Assembly (NCBI GenBank): GCA_001781445.1
Contig: MFLB01000022.1
Coordinates: 1-31,398, forward strand
Direction: 5' to 3'
DNA: 31,398 nucleotides
Origin: Candidatus Kaiserbacteria bacterium RIFCSPHIGHO2_01_FULL_58_22
Lineage (GTDB): Bacteria > Patescibacteriota > Minisyncoccia > Phycocordibacterales > UBA2100
The notes under the pieces were generated by a model. That model had not been told where the DNA came from. It ran no database searches and saw nothing but the letters and a program-made list of their open reading frames with translations. Shown piece after piece: positions 20,438 to 28,053 of this stretch. A program made the translations under genes and the position numbers. The number at the start of each line of letters is the position of its first letter. Positions within the stretch are counted from its first letter, which is position 1.

Positions 20438-20471
20438 ATACAGCCCTTGTACATATGTACAAGAGCTGTAT
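20438..20471 (-). promoter_or_regulatory. 34-nt near-perfect palindrome between the polyamine cluster and efp
   Basis: The core cttgtacatatgtacaag (20446-20463) is a perfect 18-nt palindrome. It extends outward through arms atacagc and gctgtat with a single mismatched pair. It begins 3 nt after the decarboxylase stop codon (minus strand). No T tract follows, so it is either a non-canonical terminator or an operator upstream of efp. Confidence 0.6.
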
Positions 20472-20474
20472 TGA

Positions 20475-21659
20475 TCAGCCCATGCGCGATTTGAAATCGG
20501 CATAGCTGAATATTCGAAGCGTTTTTGGCTTCCCATTTTTCCAGAGAACGATAGACGGGTGCTGGACGCCGTTGAACATCGTCGTTTTCACCAGCGTGTA
20601 CTGGATTGCGTCCTCGAAAACAACCTTATCACCGACGGAGAGCGGCTTCTTGAACGTGTAGACGCGGTCTATTTTGTCTCCGGCAAGGCATGTGCCGCCG
20701 CCGAATTTGTATGCATGTTCGTATCGGTTTTTCTTTCCGGCGCCGCGTATTTTCAGTTCAAGTTCCGGACTCAAAATAAAATCCGCGAGGTGAGCTTCGA
20801 AAGAGATGTCGAGTATCGCGACTTTGTACGGCACGTCTTTGCGCTCGATGATGTCGAGCACGGAGGCAACGAGCGTGCCTGCATGCCAGCACGTAGCCGC
20901 TCCCGGCTCCAAGTGCACCCGTACGTCGTACTTTTTTTGGAAATCTTTCACGAGCTTGATAAGCCCTCCGACGTCGTATCCATCGTCGGTTATCTTTTGG
21001 CCGCCTCCGAAATTGACCCACTTCATTCTTCTGAAATATCGCCCGAAACGCTTTTCTATTTTCGTGAGCGCCTTTTTGAGATCGCCGAGGCCGCGTTCGA
21101 AGAAAATATGGAAGTGAAGGCCGTCCACGCCATCGAGCGCGCGCGGATTCCTCGTGAGTTCGCGCTCAAACTCATTTCTGCGGACGCCGAGCCTTGAGTC
21201 GGGCGCGCATGGATCCCATACGCCGTGCTTCTCGCCGGTCTCTATCTCGGGATTGATGCGAAGACCGACGGATATGTTCTTTTTCGCTGTCCGCACGTTC
21301 TTTTTGAAATGTTCCCACTGGCCGAACGAGTTGAAAATGACATGCGAGCAATTCTTGAGTACCTCGTCGAATTCCTCCGGTTTGTACGCGGGCGCGTACA
21401 TGTGCACCTCGGGGCCGAACTTCTCTCTGCCGAGCCGCGCTTCGTTCAGCGAGCTTACCTCCGTGCCGTCGAGATACTCTTTCACGACGGGGAACAGCGG
21501 CCACGTCGCCCACGCCTTGAGCGCGTGCAATACGGTCACGCCCGTCTCGTCCGCGACCCGCCGAAGAATGCCGAGATTGTGCCGCAAAAGCCTTTCCTCG
21601 ATGACGAACGCGGGCGTTTCGATCTTTGAGGGATCGAGAGCCGAAGCGGGACGCCTCAT
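20475..21659 (-). CDS. nspC: Carboxy(nor)spermidine decarboxylase
   Basis: This PLP-dependent fold type III enzyme decarboxylates carboxyspermidine (or carboxynorspermidine) to spermidine (or norspermidine). The 394-residue protein has the PLP lysine in VTVLHALKAW (K48), then TEVSSLNEARLG, a GVWDPCAPDSRLG segment, HFHIFFERG, VNFGGGQKIT, HLEPGAA and the catalytic-cysteine region KFGGGTCLAGD (C324). Its start overlaps the end of the dehydrogenase gene by 4 nt (ATGA), so the two are coupled. Upstream in-frame sequence is shadow of the dehydrogenase gene. Whether the product is spermidine or norspermidine depends on the diamine; the neighbours make putrescine, which favours spermidine. Confidence 0.92.
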   Translation of the reverse strand: MRRPASALDPSKIETPAFVIEERLLRHNLGILRRVADETGVTVLHALKAWATWPLFPVVKEYLDGTEVSSLNEARLGREKFGPEVHMYAPAYKPEEFDEVLKNCSHVIFNSFGQWEHFKKNVRTAKKNISVGLRINPEIETGEKHGVWDPCAPDSRLGVRRNEFERELTRNPRALDGVDGLHFHIFFERGLGDLKKALTKIEKRFGRYFRRMKWVNFGGGQKITDDGYDVGGLIKLVKDFQKKYDVRVHLEPGAATCWHAGTLVASVLDIIERKDVPYKVAILDISFEAHLADFILSPELELKIRGAGKKNRYEHAYKFGGGTCLAGDKIDRVYTFKKPLSVGDKVVFEDAIQYTLVKTTMFNGVQHPSIVLWKNGKPKTLRIFSYADFKSRMG

Positions 21660-22918
21660 GTTCTCTTTTGGAGTCCCAGCGCGGCGGGAAGCGGCTTGTG
21701 GTTGACGATCTTGAAGGGCAGGCCGTTCTTCGCGAGCGTCTTGAGGAAGGGTTCGGGGTCGAGCTCTTCGACGTTGAATACGCCTTTGCCCTTCCACTTG
21801 CCCTGCAGAAGCATCATCGCCGCTATGACTGGCGGCACTCCGGCCGTGTACGAAATCGCCTGTGAGCCGACCTCTCTGAAGCATTTCGCGTGGTCGGAGA
21901 CGTTGTAGATGTACTTCGTCACCAGCTTTTCACTTTTCACTTTTCGCTTTTCACTTTTCGGAGTGCCGGTCACGATACAACCGATAACGGTCTTGCCCGT
22001 GTATTTGGTCGCGAGCGAAGCCGGGTCGGGGAGGAGCGCCTTCAAGAACTCCATCGGGATTATCTTCTGGCCTTTGAAATCTATCGGGTCTATGCGCGAG
22101 ATGCCGATCGACTCCATGACGCGCAAGTGCGTCAGGTAGTTCTGGCCGAACGTCATCCAGAAACGCATACGCTCTAAGCCTGGAAGATTCTTTGCGAGCG
22201 ATTCCATCTCTTCGTGGAAAAGAAGGTAGCTTTCGCGCTTTCCGGCGACCGGATAATCGAAGGCGAAGTGAACGCTCCCCTCATTCATGACTGGAGGAGT
22301 CTTAATCCATTTGCCCTTCCGGAAGTGTTTTACCTCCTGCGTAACCTCGCGGATGTTTATTTCAGGATTAAAATTGGTCGCGAACGACTTGTCGTGGCTA
22401 CCGGCGTTCGCGTCGAGAATGTCGACGAAACGCACTTTGTCGAAATATTTCTTAAGCAGGTAGGCGCAATAAGCGTTCGTCACGCCCGGATCGAATCCCG
22501 CGCCGAGAACGGCCATAATGCCCGCCTTCTTGAATCTTTTCTGATACGCCCACTGCCAGCTGTATTCGAAATGCGCCTCGTCGCGCGGCTCATAATTGGC
22601 AGTGTCGACGTAATGCACCTTGGTCGCGAGGCACGCGTCCATGATGGCGAGGTCCTGATAGGGAAGCGCGACATTGATGACGACGGCCGGTTTTGTTTTT
22701 CGAATGAGCGCCGCGACATCTTTTGCTTTATCCGCATCAACAGGGTGTGTCTCGATATTCACGCCCCAGCGCTTCTTGATGTCTTTCTTTATCGCATTCG
22801 GCTTTCCTATCGTGCGGGAGGCGAGATGTATCTTCGTGAACACGTCGGAATTCATCGCGCACTTGTGCGCCGTGACACTTCCCACGCCCCCCGCGCCGAT
22901 TACCAATACGATGCTCAT
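21656..22918 (-). CDS. Carboxy(nor)spermidine dehydrogenase (saccharopine dehydrogenase family)
   Basis: The enzyme condenses putrescine with aspartate semialdehyde using NADPH to give carboxyspermidine. The 420-residue protein starts with the Rossmann motif VLVIGAGGVGSVTAHKCA, continues with VINVALPYQDLAIMDACLAT and YVDTANYEPRDEAHFEYSWQ, then GAGFDPGVTNAYCAYLLKKY and FREVGSQAISYTAGVPPVIA, all typical of the carboxynorspermidine synthase branch. A 35-nt heptamer array is translated in frame at residues about 320-331 as PKSEKRKVKSEK, in a loop before TKYIYNVSDHAKC. A -10 element lies 6 nt before the ATG, so the pair may have an internal promoter. The true lysine pathway enzyme is a less likely alternative, given the neighbours. 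Confidence 0.9.
   Translation of the reverse strand: MSIVLVIGAGGVGSVTAHKCAMNSDVFTKIHLASRTIGKPNAIKKDIKKRWGVNIETHPVDADKAKDVAALIRKTKPAVVINVALPYQDLAIMDACLATKVHYVDTANYEPRDEAHFEYSWQWAYQKRFKKAGIMAVLGAGFDPGVTNAYCAYLLKKYFDKVRFVDILDANAGSHDKSFATNFNPEINIREVTQEVKHFRKGKWIKTPPVMNEGSVHFAFDYPVAGKRESYLLFHEEMESLAKNLPGLERMRFWMTFGQNYLTHLRVMESIGISRIDPIDFKGQKIIPMEFLKALLPDPASLATKYTGKTVIGCIVTGTPKSEKRKVKSEKLVTKYIYNVSDHAKCFREVGSQAISYTAGVPPVIAAMMLLQGKWKGKGVFNVEELDPEPFLKTLAKNGLPFKIVNHKPLPAALGLQKRT
21926..21960. repeat. Heptanucleotide array (5 units, 35 nt) inside the carboxyspermidine dehydrogenase gene
   Basis: CTTTTCA alternates with CTTTTCG over five perfect-length units. It is the most regular array in the window together with the one in ftsK, and it encodes a Lys/Ser/Glu-rich loop on the minus strand. 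Confidence 0.9.
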
Positions 22919-22924
22919 GGCTGT

Positions 22925-22930
22925 ACTATA
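22925..22930 (-). promoter_or_regulatory. -10 element of the carboxyspermidine dehydrogenase gene
   Basis: TATAGT on the minus strand is exactly 6 nt before the ATG at 22918, in the 19-nt gap after aguA. This would give a leaderless transcript of the last two genes of the cluster. Confidence 0.5.
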
Positions 22931-22937
22931 CGCGAAT

Positions 22938-23948
22938 CTAGAGCCGGGAAAAGTTCGGCTCCTGCTGGGTGATGCAATGGATACCGCCGCCGCCGTAGAG
23001 AATATCCGTCAAGTCAGCCCCGAGGATGGCCCGACCGGGGAAGGCCTGCCGCAGTATCTCTTCTGCTCCCGCATCGTGCGGATCGGCGAACTGTGGCACC
23101 AAGACTACGGTGTTACCGATGCAAAAATTGCAGTATGAACCCGGAGCCAATTCACCCCAGTCGTATGTGACTTCCGGAAGAGGGAGCGGAATGAGCCTGA
23201 ATGGTCGCCCCTCTGCATCGGTCGCTTTTTTTAATATCTCAAGATTCTCGCTCACGATCTCGTGATTCGGCCCGCTATCAGTCCATGCGTAGAGGATCGT
23301 GTCCTTGGCGACGAAGCGAGCGATCTCGTCGACGTGGCCGTCGGTGTGGTCGTTGAAGAGCCCGCGCTTCAGCCAGATAACCTTTCGTGCGCCGAGTAGA
23401 CGAGCGAATCGCTCCTCAATATCCTCGCGCGGCATTCCGGCGTTGCGATTTATGTTCAGAAGGGTTTCCTCGGTCGTGAGTATCACGCCCGCGCCGTTGC
23501 CCTCGATAGCGCCTCCCTCCATCACGAATCCCGCGTCGATGCGCTCGAATTTCTCGAATGCGGGGACCTGGTCGACGACCGTATCGTCCTTCAGGAGCTC
23601 CGGAAAGCGGTTGCCGTAGGCGTTGTATGTCCACTTCACGAACGCCGGTTTGCCGTCAGCTTTCACGAAGGTCGGCCCCCAGTCCCGTATCCAGACGTCA
23701 GCATAATCCGCTTCGTACACCTCGACGTTCGTAGTAGCCACGCCGCCGGATGCGAGTCTCTCGATGATCTCTTTTTTTTGGAACGGCCGGACGACGAGCT
23801 TCACTGTTTCGCTCTCGGCAAGCGCGCCGATGATCCGCACGTATTCGCGCTCGACGGCGGGAACGCGGTCGGGAAAACTGGTCGTGTCGTAGGGCCACGC
23901 GAGCCATGTCGCCGCATGCCTCTCCCATTCGGCGGGAAATACGGTCAT
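22938..23948 (-). CDS. aguA: Agmatine deiminase
   Basis: This peptidylarginine-deiminase-fold enzyme converts agmatine to N-carbamoylputrescine and ammonia. The 336-residue protein begins MTVFPAEWERHAATWLAWPY, the usual agmatine deiminase opening, and has YADVWIRDWGPTFV, FVMEGGAIEGNGAGVILTTE, RGLFNDHTDGHVDEIARFV with the catalytic His and Asp, and the nucleophile region LYGGGGIHCITQQEP (C325). It is of normal family length. The start overlaps the aguB stop by 4 nt (ATGA), so aguB-aguA are coupled. The product is the substrate of AguB. Confidence 0.95.
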   Translation of the reverse strand: MTVFPAEWERHAATWLAWPYDTTSFPDRVPAVEREYVRIIGALAESETVKLVVRPFQKKEIIERLASGGVATTNVEVYEADYADVWIRDWGPTFVKADGKPAFVKWTYNAYGNRFPELLKDDTVVDQVPAFEKFERIDAGFVMEGGAIEGNGAGVILTTEETLLNINRNAGMPREDIEERFARLLGARKVIWLKRGLFNDHTDGHVDEIARFVAKDTILYAWTDSGPNHEIVSENLEILKKATDAEGRPFRLIPLPLPEVTYDWGELAPGSYCNFCIGNTVVLVPQFADPHDAGAEEILRQAFPGRAILGADLTDILYGGGGIHCITQQEPNFSRL

Positions 23949-24811
23949 GACTTTTTCAGTTTTTTGATCAGTGTCGTATAGGTATCGGGCCTACGGTTCC
24001 GGAAGAACATCCAGTTCTTCCGGACGTATCGGTTGAGGCCAAGGTCGAGTTTTGCGATGAGGACCTCCTCCCTTTTTCCAGACGCGCGTTTCACCACTTT
24101 TCCAAAACTATCGGCAATGAAGGAGTTGCCGAAAAATTCGAGCCTTTCCTCTCTGCCGGTCCGATTCACGGCCGCAACGTGTACGGCGTTCGCGATTGCG
24201 TGTCCTCGCATTACGATCTGCCAGCCGTCCGCCCAATCGCCCTCTTTTTCATCGTGTCTGATGCGATGGGCGATAGCGGTGGGGTAAAAGATGATGTCGG
24301 CGCCTGCGAGCGATACGGCGCGCGCGGCCTCAGGGAACCATTGGTCGTAGCATATCAGCACGGCGAACGCGGCGCCCTTCGCGCGATACACGCGATACGC
24401 CTCCCCGGGCGCGAAGTAATCCTTTTCCCAGAAATCCGGATCGTGGGGGATGTGCGCCTTGCGGTACGTCGGAAGGAGCCGTCCTCTTTCGTTGACGACG
24501 ACGGCCGAATTGTATAAGCGACCGTTTTTCGTTCTCTCGCAGATCGGGACGATGACGGCTATGTCGTATTTTCTCGCGAGCGCCGCGAAAGCGCGCGTCG
24601 ACTCGCCGGGCACGCTTTCGCAAAAGGGAGTCGAGCGTCCGCGCCGCCTCTGCGGGAAATAGCGCGTGCGGAAAAGTTCCGGCAGGCAAACGATCTTCGC
24701 GCCCTTTTTTGCCGCCTTTTCCGCGAGGGAAAGGGCTTTCGCGAGATTCTCATCCGCGTTCCCGGACATCCGCATTTGCACGAGTCCGATTGCGATTGAT
24801 CGGCTTTTCAT
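23945..24811 (-). CDS. aguB: N-carbamoylputrescine amidase
   Basis: This nitrilase-superfamily enzyme hydrolyses N-carbamoylputrescine to putrescine, CO2 and ammonia. The 288-residue protein has the Glu-Lys-Cys triad in VCLPELF (E45), YRKAHIPHDPDFWEKDYF (K118) and VLICYDQWFPEAAR (C154); the HIPHDPDFWEKDYF segment and the WFPE motif are characteristic of the carbamoylputrescine branch. I used the ATG at 24811 (MKSRSIAIGLVQ) rather than an upstream ATG eight codons earlier, because the family begins just before the first beta strand. It overlaps aguA by 4 nt and follows speA after a hairpin. Confidence 0.95.
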   Translation of the reverse strand: MKSRSIAIGLVQMRMSGNADENLAKALSLAEKAAKKGAKIVCLPELFRTRYFPQRRRGRSTPFCESVPGESTRAFAALARKYDIAVIVPICERTKNGRLYNSAVVVNERGRLLPTYRKAHIPHDPDFWEKDYFAPGEAYRVYRAKGAAFAVLICYDQWFPEAARAVSLAGADIIFYPTAIAHRIRHDEKEGDWADGWQIVMRGHAIANAVHVAAVNRTGREERLEFFGNSFIADSFGKVVKRASGKREEVLIAKLDLGLNRYVRKNWMFFRNRRPDTYTTLIKKLKKS

Positions 24812-24856
24812 GTTAGTTTTTCTTGACGAGCGCATGCGAGTTTAGAAATAACTTAC

Positions 24857-24886
24857 ACCCAGCACCTTTCGCGAAAGGTGCTGGGT
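24857..24886 (-). terminator. Perfect 30-nt inverted repeat between speA and aguB
   Basis: Each arm is 15 nt (acccagcacctttcg and its exact complement), forming a strong hairpin with a CGCG centre. On the minus strand it is followed by a moderately T-rich stretch. It could be a terminator or attenuator that lowers expression of aguB and the genes after it relative to speA. Confidence 0.65.
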
Positions 24887-24923
24887 AAAGCATCTGTAAT
24901 CCGCTTCGCTCATAACGACTTCT

Positions 24924-26327
24924 TTACCATCCGAACTGCTTGCCGACTTCTTCCGCGGTCTCCCGCTTTCGCGCGACTTTTATTTCGCCGTTGCCGGCTA
25001 CGAGCTTGAGGGGAGAGGAAAGCAGGCAGTGGTGCGAGGCGAGCGCGTCCTGGTACGCCCCGGTGTCGCAGAAGGCGACGTAGAGTTCGTCCGAATCCGC
25101 AAGGCGCGGCAGGAGGATGTAGGAGCCGCCGGAGGTGTACTTGTCGTCGCTGTCGCAGGAAGAGCCCGCGAGCCACACGCGCTGGAGATTTTTTTCGCGC
25201 ATGTTGTTGACCGGCACCACGTGCCACTTCTGCTTGATGGCCCACGTGTCGAGGAGATCGTTCATAAAGCTCCCGTCTATCACATACCAGCTGTTGCCGC
25301 CCTTGTTGTAGGCTCGTTTCTCGGCAAGCACCTTGTAGATCGTGATCTGCGCAGGGGCGACCACGTAGCGGCCCCACTCGCAGATAATGTTGGGGTGGCG
25401 GATGCCGAGGCGGTCGCACTGTTTTTTGGCCGTCTTTACGATCTGATTGATGAGGCTTTTGCCTGTGTAGAAGCGCTTGCGCTTGTCGTACGGCACCCCC
25501 GCGCCGCCGCCGATGTCTATGGTGTCGAGTTGCGGGTTCTTCTCGCGCATCTTCGCGTACAAGGCGAGCGCGCGCTTCAGCGGCTGCAAGAAGCCGTCCA
25601 TGCGTTCGATCTGGCTTGAAATGTGGTAGTGCAGGACCGCGAGGTTGCGTATCTTGCCCAAGGCGAGGATCTCCTCTTCCGTGAAGCCATAGCGGTTGAA
25701 GCGCTTGTCCCAGTGGCTCGCGACCTTGACGCTCAAATCGACCCGGATGCCGACCTCGCCCTTGAACTTTTTCATGCGCTCGAGCTCGACCATGTCTTCG
25801 ATGATGGGGATCACGATGAGGCCCTTCCCGCGTAACTCCTCGATCAGCTCCATGTAGCGTTCCGTCTTCGGGCCGTTGCAGATGACGCGGATTTTTTCGT
25901 TGAACTTGTCCTGCTCGACCATGCGCTTGACGAGGAAGAGCTCGTTCCCGCTTCCGACGTCGAGATTCGCGCCTTCTGCGACGGCGGGGAGGACGAACTC
26001 CCTGTTCTGGTTGACCTTCATCGGATAGTGGTAGTGGAATCGCCCCCGGTAGCCGGTAACCTTGATATAGGCGTTGAACGTCTCGATGAGGTCGCGCACG
26101 CGATTCTCCACTATCGTGGGGAAGAATATCTCGGTGGGAGTGCCGTGCTTTTTGATGATGTCGTAGACGTTGTACTGATAGTTGCCCTCGCGCACCAAAA
26201 GCGTCCCTTCGGGCGCGATGTCGAAGTGCGCGGTGTTCACCTCCTCGCGGCCAAACTGCCAGAATTTCTTGTGGCCGTTCTTTTTTTTGTTTTTTCTTTT
26301 TGTCCGTGCAGGACTCTCTGCGTTCAT
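24924..26327 (-). CDS. speA: Biosynthetic arginine decarboxylase, compact form
   Basis: This PLP-dependent fold type III enzyme makes agmatine from arginine. The 467-residue protein starts with a Lys-rich tail. The PLP-lysine region is HYHYPMKVNQNREFV (K104), followed by ANLDVGSGNELFLVKRM, VICNGPKTERYMELI, AVLHYHISSQIERMD, IDIGGGAGVPYD, a CEWGRYVV segment and the C-terminal catalytic-cysteine region LAGSSCDSDDKY (C391). These match the SpeA branch rather than lysine or diaminopimelate decarboxylase. It is much shorter than E. coli SpeA (about 650 residues) and appears to lack part of the extra helical domains. It is the first gene of the polyamine cluster. Confidence 0.9.
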   Translation of the reverse strand: MNAESPARTKRKNKKKNGHKKFWQFGREEVNTAHFDIAPEGTLLVREGNYQYNVYDIIKKHGTPTEIFFPTIVENRVRDLIETFNAYIKVTGYRGRFHYHYPMKVNQNREFVLPAVAEGANLDVGSGNELFLVKRMVEQDKFNEKIRVICNGPKTERYMELIEELRGKGLIVIPIIEDMVELERMKKFKGEVGIRVDLSVKVASHWDKRFNRYGFTEEEILALGKIRNLAVLHYHISSQIERMDGFLQPLKRALALYAKMREKNPQLDTIDIGGGAGVPYDKRKRFYTGKSLINQIVKTAKKQCDRLGIRHPNIICEWGRYVVAPAQITIYKVLAEKRAYNKGGNSWYVIDGSFMNDLLDTWAIKQKWHVVPVNNMREKNLQRVWLAGSSCDSDDKYTSGGSYILLPRLADSDELYVAFCDTGAYQDALASHHCLLSSPLKLVAGNGEIKVARKRETAEEVGKQFGW

Positions 26328-26351
26328 CTCTGATCAACCATTTCGGTTAAT

Positions 26352-26374
26352 GTGTCCCGCCGGCGGCGGAACAC
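26352..26374 (-). terminator. GC-rich hairpin between recA and speA
   Basis: A 10-nt arm pair (gtgtcccgcc with ggcggaacac, one G-U pair) flanks a 3-nt centre. It lies downstream of recA and upstream of speA on the minus strand. There is no T tract, so it may be a weak terminator or part of the speA leader. Confidence 0.45.
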
Positions 26375-26468
26375 GCAACTAATTCTGCATAATACATAGA
26401 TACGCGGAATGCACAATAGATATGCCGTCGTATTAAAAGTCAAGCGCCGCACTTCAACGACGTACTGA
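26375..26468 (-). other. recA-speA spacer
   Basis: About 90 nt of AT-rich sequence lie between the recA stop and the hairpin. On the minus strand it contains a TTGACT and several TAT-rich hexamers (for example TATTAT) that could form the speA promoter, but I could not pick a convincing pair with correct spacing. Confidence 0.35.
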
Positions 26469-27539
26469 TCACTCTTCCTTGTCTTCGTCCGATTTTTTTG
26501 CGGTCCCTCCATCGGCGAGGGCTTTGCGGATGTCTTTGAGGAGCTGGTTCAAGACCGGCTTGTTCTCGCGCAGATAGGTGCGCGCGGCGTCGTAGCCGCG
26601 GCCGAGTTTGTGTTCGCCGCATTGGTAGGAGCCGCCCGAAGATTTCTCCACGAAGCCATATTTCTCGCCGAGCGCGAGCGCCTCTCCCTCTTTTGAAATG
26701 CCCTCGCCGTAGAGCATATCGAACTCCGTCTGCCGGAAGGGGGCCGCGACCTTGTTCTTCACGATCTTCACGCGATGCCTGCCGCCGACGGTCTCGTCGC
26801 CCTTCTTTATCTGCGCGATGCGGCGGATGTCTATCCTTACCGACGTGTAGAACTTCAGGGCTTTGCCTCCAGGCGTCGTTTCAGGATTTCCGAACATGAC
26901 TCCTATCTGCATGCGTATCTGGTTGATGAATATGACGACCGTCTTCGTCTTCGAGACGATGGCCGTGAGCTTGCGGAGCGCTTGCGACATGAGGCGCGCC
27001 TGTTTTCCCACGTGCTGTGCGCCCATGTCGCCCTCGATCTCGTCTTTGGGAGTGAGCGCGGCGACGGAATCAATGACGATGACGTCTATTTTTCCGCTCC
27101 GCACGAGAGATTCGACTATCTCGAGCGCTTGCTCGCCAGTGTCGGGCTGGGAGACGAGGAGGGAAGCGATGTCGACGCCGATCTTTTTCGCGTACTCCGG
27201 ATCGAGCGCATGCTCTGCGTCGATGAACGCACATACGCCGCCTTTCTTTTGCGCTTCCGCTATCACGTGCAGTGTTAACGTCGTCTTGCCGGAACTCTCG
27301 GGGCCGAAGATTTCTATAACGCGGCCGCGCGGAAGGCCCCCGATGCCGAGCGCCCAGTCGACGCCGATAGAACCCGTCGGTATCGCATTGACGTCGACTT
27401 TCGGCTGAGCGCCGAGCATCATGATGCTGTCGTCGCCGAACTTGGTCTTTATCTCCGAGAGCGCGCGCTCGATGTCTTTGTCGGAGCCCTTCCCGGTTTG
27501 TTTCGGCGGAGATTTTTCTTTTTTTGTTCCGAACGCCAT
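26469..27539 (-). CDS. recA: Recombinase RecA
   Basis: RecA forms filaments on single-stranded DNA for homologous recombination and SOS induction. The 356-residue protein has Walker A GPESSGKT (residues 79-86), the EIFGPESSGKTTLTLHVIAE block, CAFIDAEHALDPEYAKKIGV, VIVIDSVAALTPKDEIEGDM, loop 2 with FINQIRMQIGVMFGNPETTP and GGKALKFYTSVRIDIRRI. The C-terminal domain ends in an acidic tail (KKSDEDKEE). I chose the ATG at 27539 (MAFGTKKEK); the upstream ATG at 27584 would translate the heptamer array. The array lies directly upstream in sense orientation. Confidence 0.98.
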   Translation of the reverse strand: MAFGTKKEKSPPKQTGKGSDKDIERALSEIKTKFGDDSIMMLGAQPKVDVNAIPTGSIGVDWALGIGGLPRGRVIEIFGPESSGKTTLTLHVIAEAQKKGGVCAFIDAEHALDPEYAKKIGVDIASLLVSQPDTGEQALEIVESLVRSGKIDVIVIDSVAALTPKDEIEGDMGAQHVGKQARLMSQALRKLTAIVSKTKTVVIFINQIRMQIGVMFGNPETTPGGKALKFYTSVRIDIRRIAQIKKGDETVGGRHRVKIVKNKVAAPFRQTEFDMLYGEGISKEGEALALGEKYGFVEKSSGGSYQCGEHKLGRGYDAARTYLRENKPVLNQLLKDIRKALADGGTAKKSDEDKEE

Positions 27540-27544
27540 AGGAA

Positions 27545-27579
27545 TAGTCAGTAGAGTGTAGTTAGAAGTAAGTAGTGGA
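27545..27579. repeat. Heptanucleotide array (5 units, 35 nt) before recA
   Basis: On the minus strand the five units follow CnnnCTA (TCCACTA, CTAACTA, CTGACTA among them; one unit ends in CTT), the same family as before secE and nusG, in the same orientation relative to the gene. It ends 5 nt before the recA ATG. Confidence 0.85.
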
Positions 27580-27606
27580 TACAAAGTGCAGTATATCGAA
27601 GTACTC

Positions 27607-27981
27607 TTATTGTGCCACCGGGGCCTGGGAAGTATCTTTTGGCGTGTAGACGATCTCGATCGTTCGCTCCGTCGTTTTGCCGTAGCGGTCGCGCGCGACG
27701 AGCGTGATGCGGTTGTATCCCGGCGCGAGGAGGTGAGCCTCGGCGAACGCGCCCTCCTCCGTTACCGGTATCGTCCGTCCGTTCATGCTCAAGGTCGCGA
27801 TGCGCTTCGCCACGCCCTCGATAGCGATGAAGGGATCGGAGACCTCCATGACGCGATTGTCTACCTCGATCGAGGGGCCGTAGAGGAGCCCGCGGCCTTC
27901 GAAGTAGGCGTATCCGAGGACGGCGAAAAAAAATGCGGCGAGGACTATCTTGGTAAAACGGCTGTCGCGGTAGGGAAGCAT
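27607..27981 (-). CDS. Small membrane-anchored protein with an Ig-like domain
   Basis: The 124-residue protein has a single N-terminal transmembrane helix (about residues 10-28, KIVLAAFFFAVLGYAYFEG) and an exported domain of about 85 residues. The domain reads VMEVSDPFIAIEGVAKRIAT, then MNGRTIPVTEEGAFAEAHLL and GYNRITLVARDRYGKTTERT, a beta-sandwich pattern like the glucodextranase-B or bacterial Ig-like domains that follow the rule N-G-x-x-V followed by F and then G-x-N-x-I-x-V-x-A-x-D-x-x-G. Such domains bind partners rather than catalyse. Function is unknown. It is divergent from the dehydrogenase gene and lies upstream of recA on the same strand. Confidence 0.75.
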   Translation of the reverse strand: MLPYRDSRFTKIVLAAFFFAVLGYAYFEGRGLLYGPSIEVDNRVMEVSDPFIAIEGVAKRIATLSMNGRTIPVTEEGAFAEAHLLAPGYNRITLVARDRYGKTTERTIEIVYTPKDTSQAPVAQ

Positions 27982-28016
27982 ACATCAGTCTACATCTGAC
28001 AGTTTACAGTTCACAG
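27982..28016. repeat. Heptanucleotide array (5 units, 35 nt) between divergent genes
   Basis: Units such as CTGACAG, TTTACAG and TTCACAG follow two more divergent heptamers. It begins at the base next to the minus-strand start codon and fills half of the divergent intergenic region. Confidence 0.8.
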
Positions 28017-28040
28017 AAGATCCCGCAAAGAGGAATGTTG

Positions 28041-28046
28041 TATGAT
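28041..28046 (+). promoter_or_regulatory. -10 element of the hydroxyacid dehydrogenase gene
   Basis: TATGAT is 7 nt before the ATG at 28054. An upstream in-frame ATG at 28042 lies inside this hexamer, which argues for 28054 as the start. Confidence 0.55.
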
Positions 28047-28053
28047 ACTCGAT

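Noticed and set aside
19818..26327. Hypusine-like modification of EF-P by spermidine because efp lies beside the polyamine cluster
   Set aside because: No deoxyhypusine synthase-like gene is present, the tip lysine position is unclear, and a palindrome separates the units; adjacency alone is not evidence.
24910..26337. Second long minus-strand frame over speA
   Set aside because: It is an out-of-frame translation rich in Arg and Pro, while the other frame has the arginine decarboxylase motifs.
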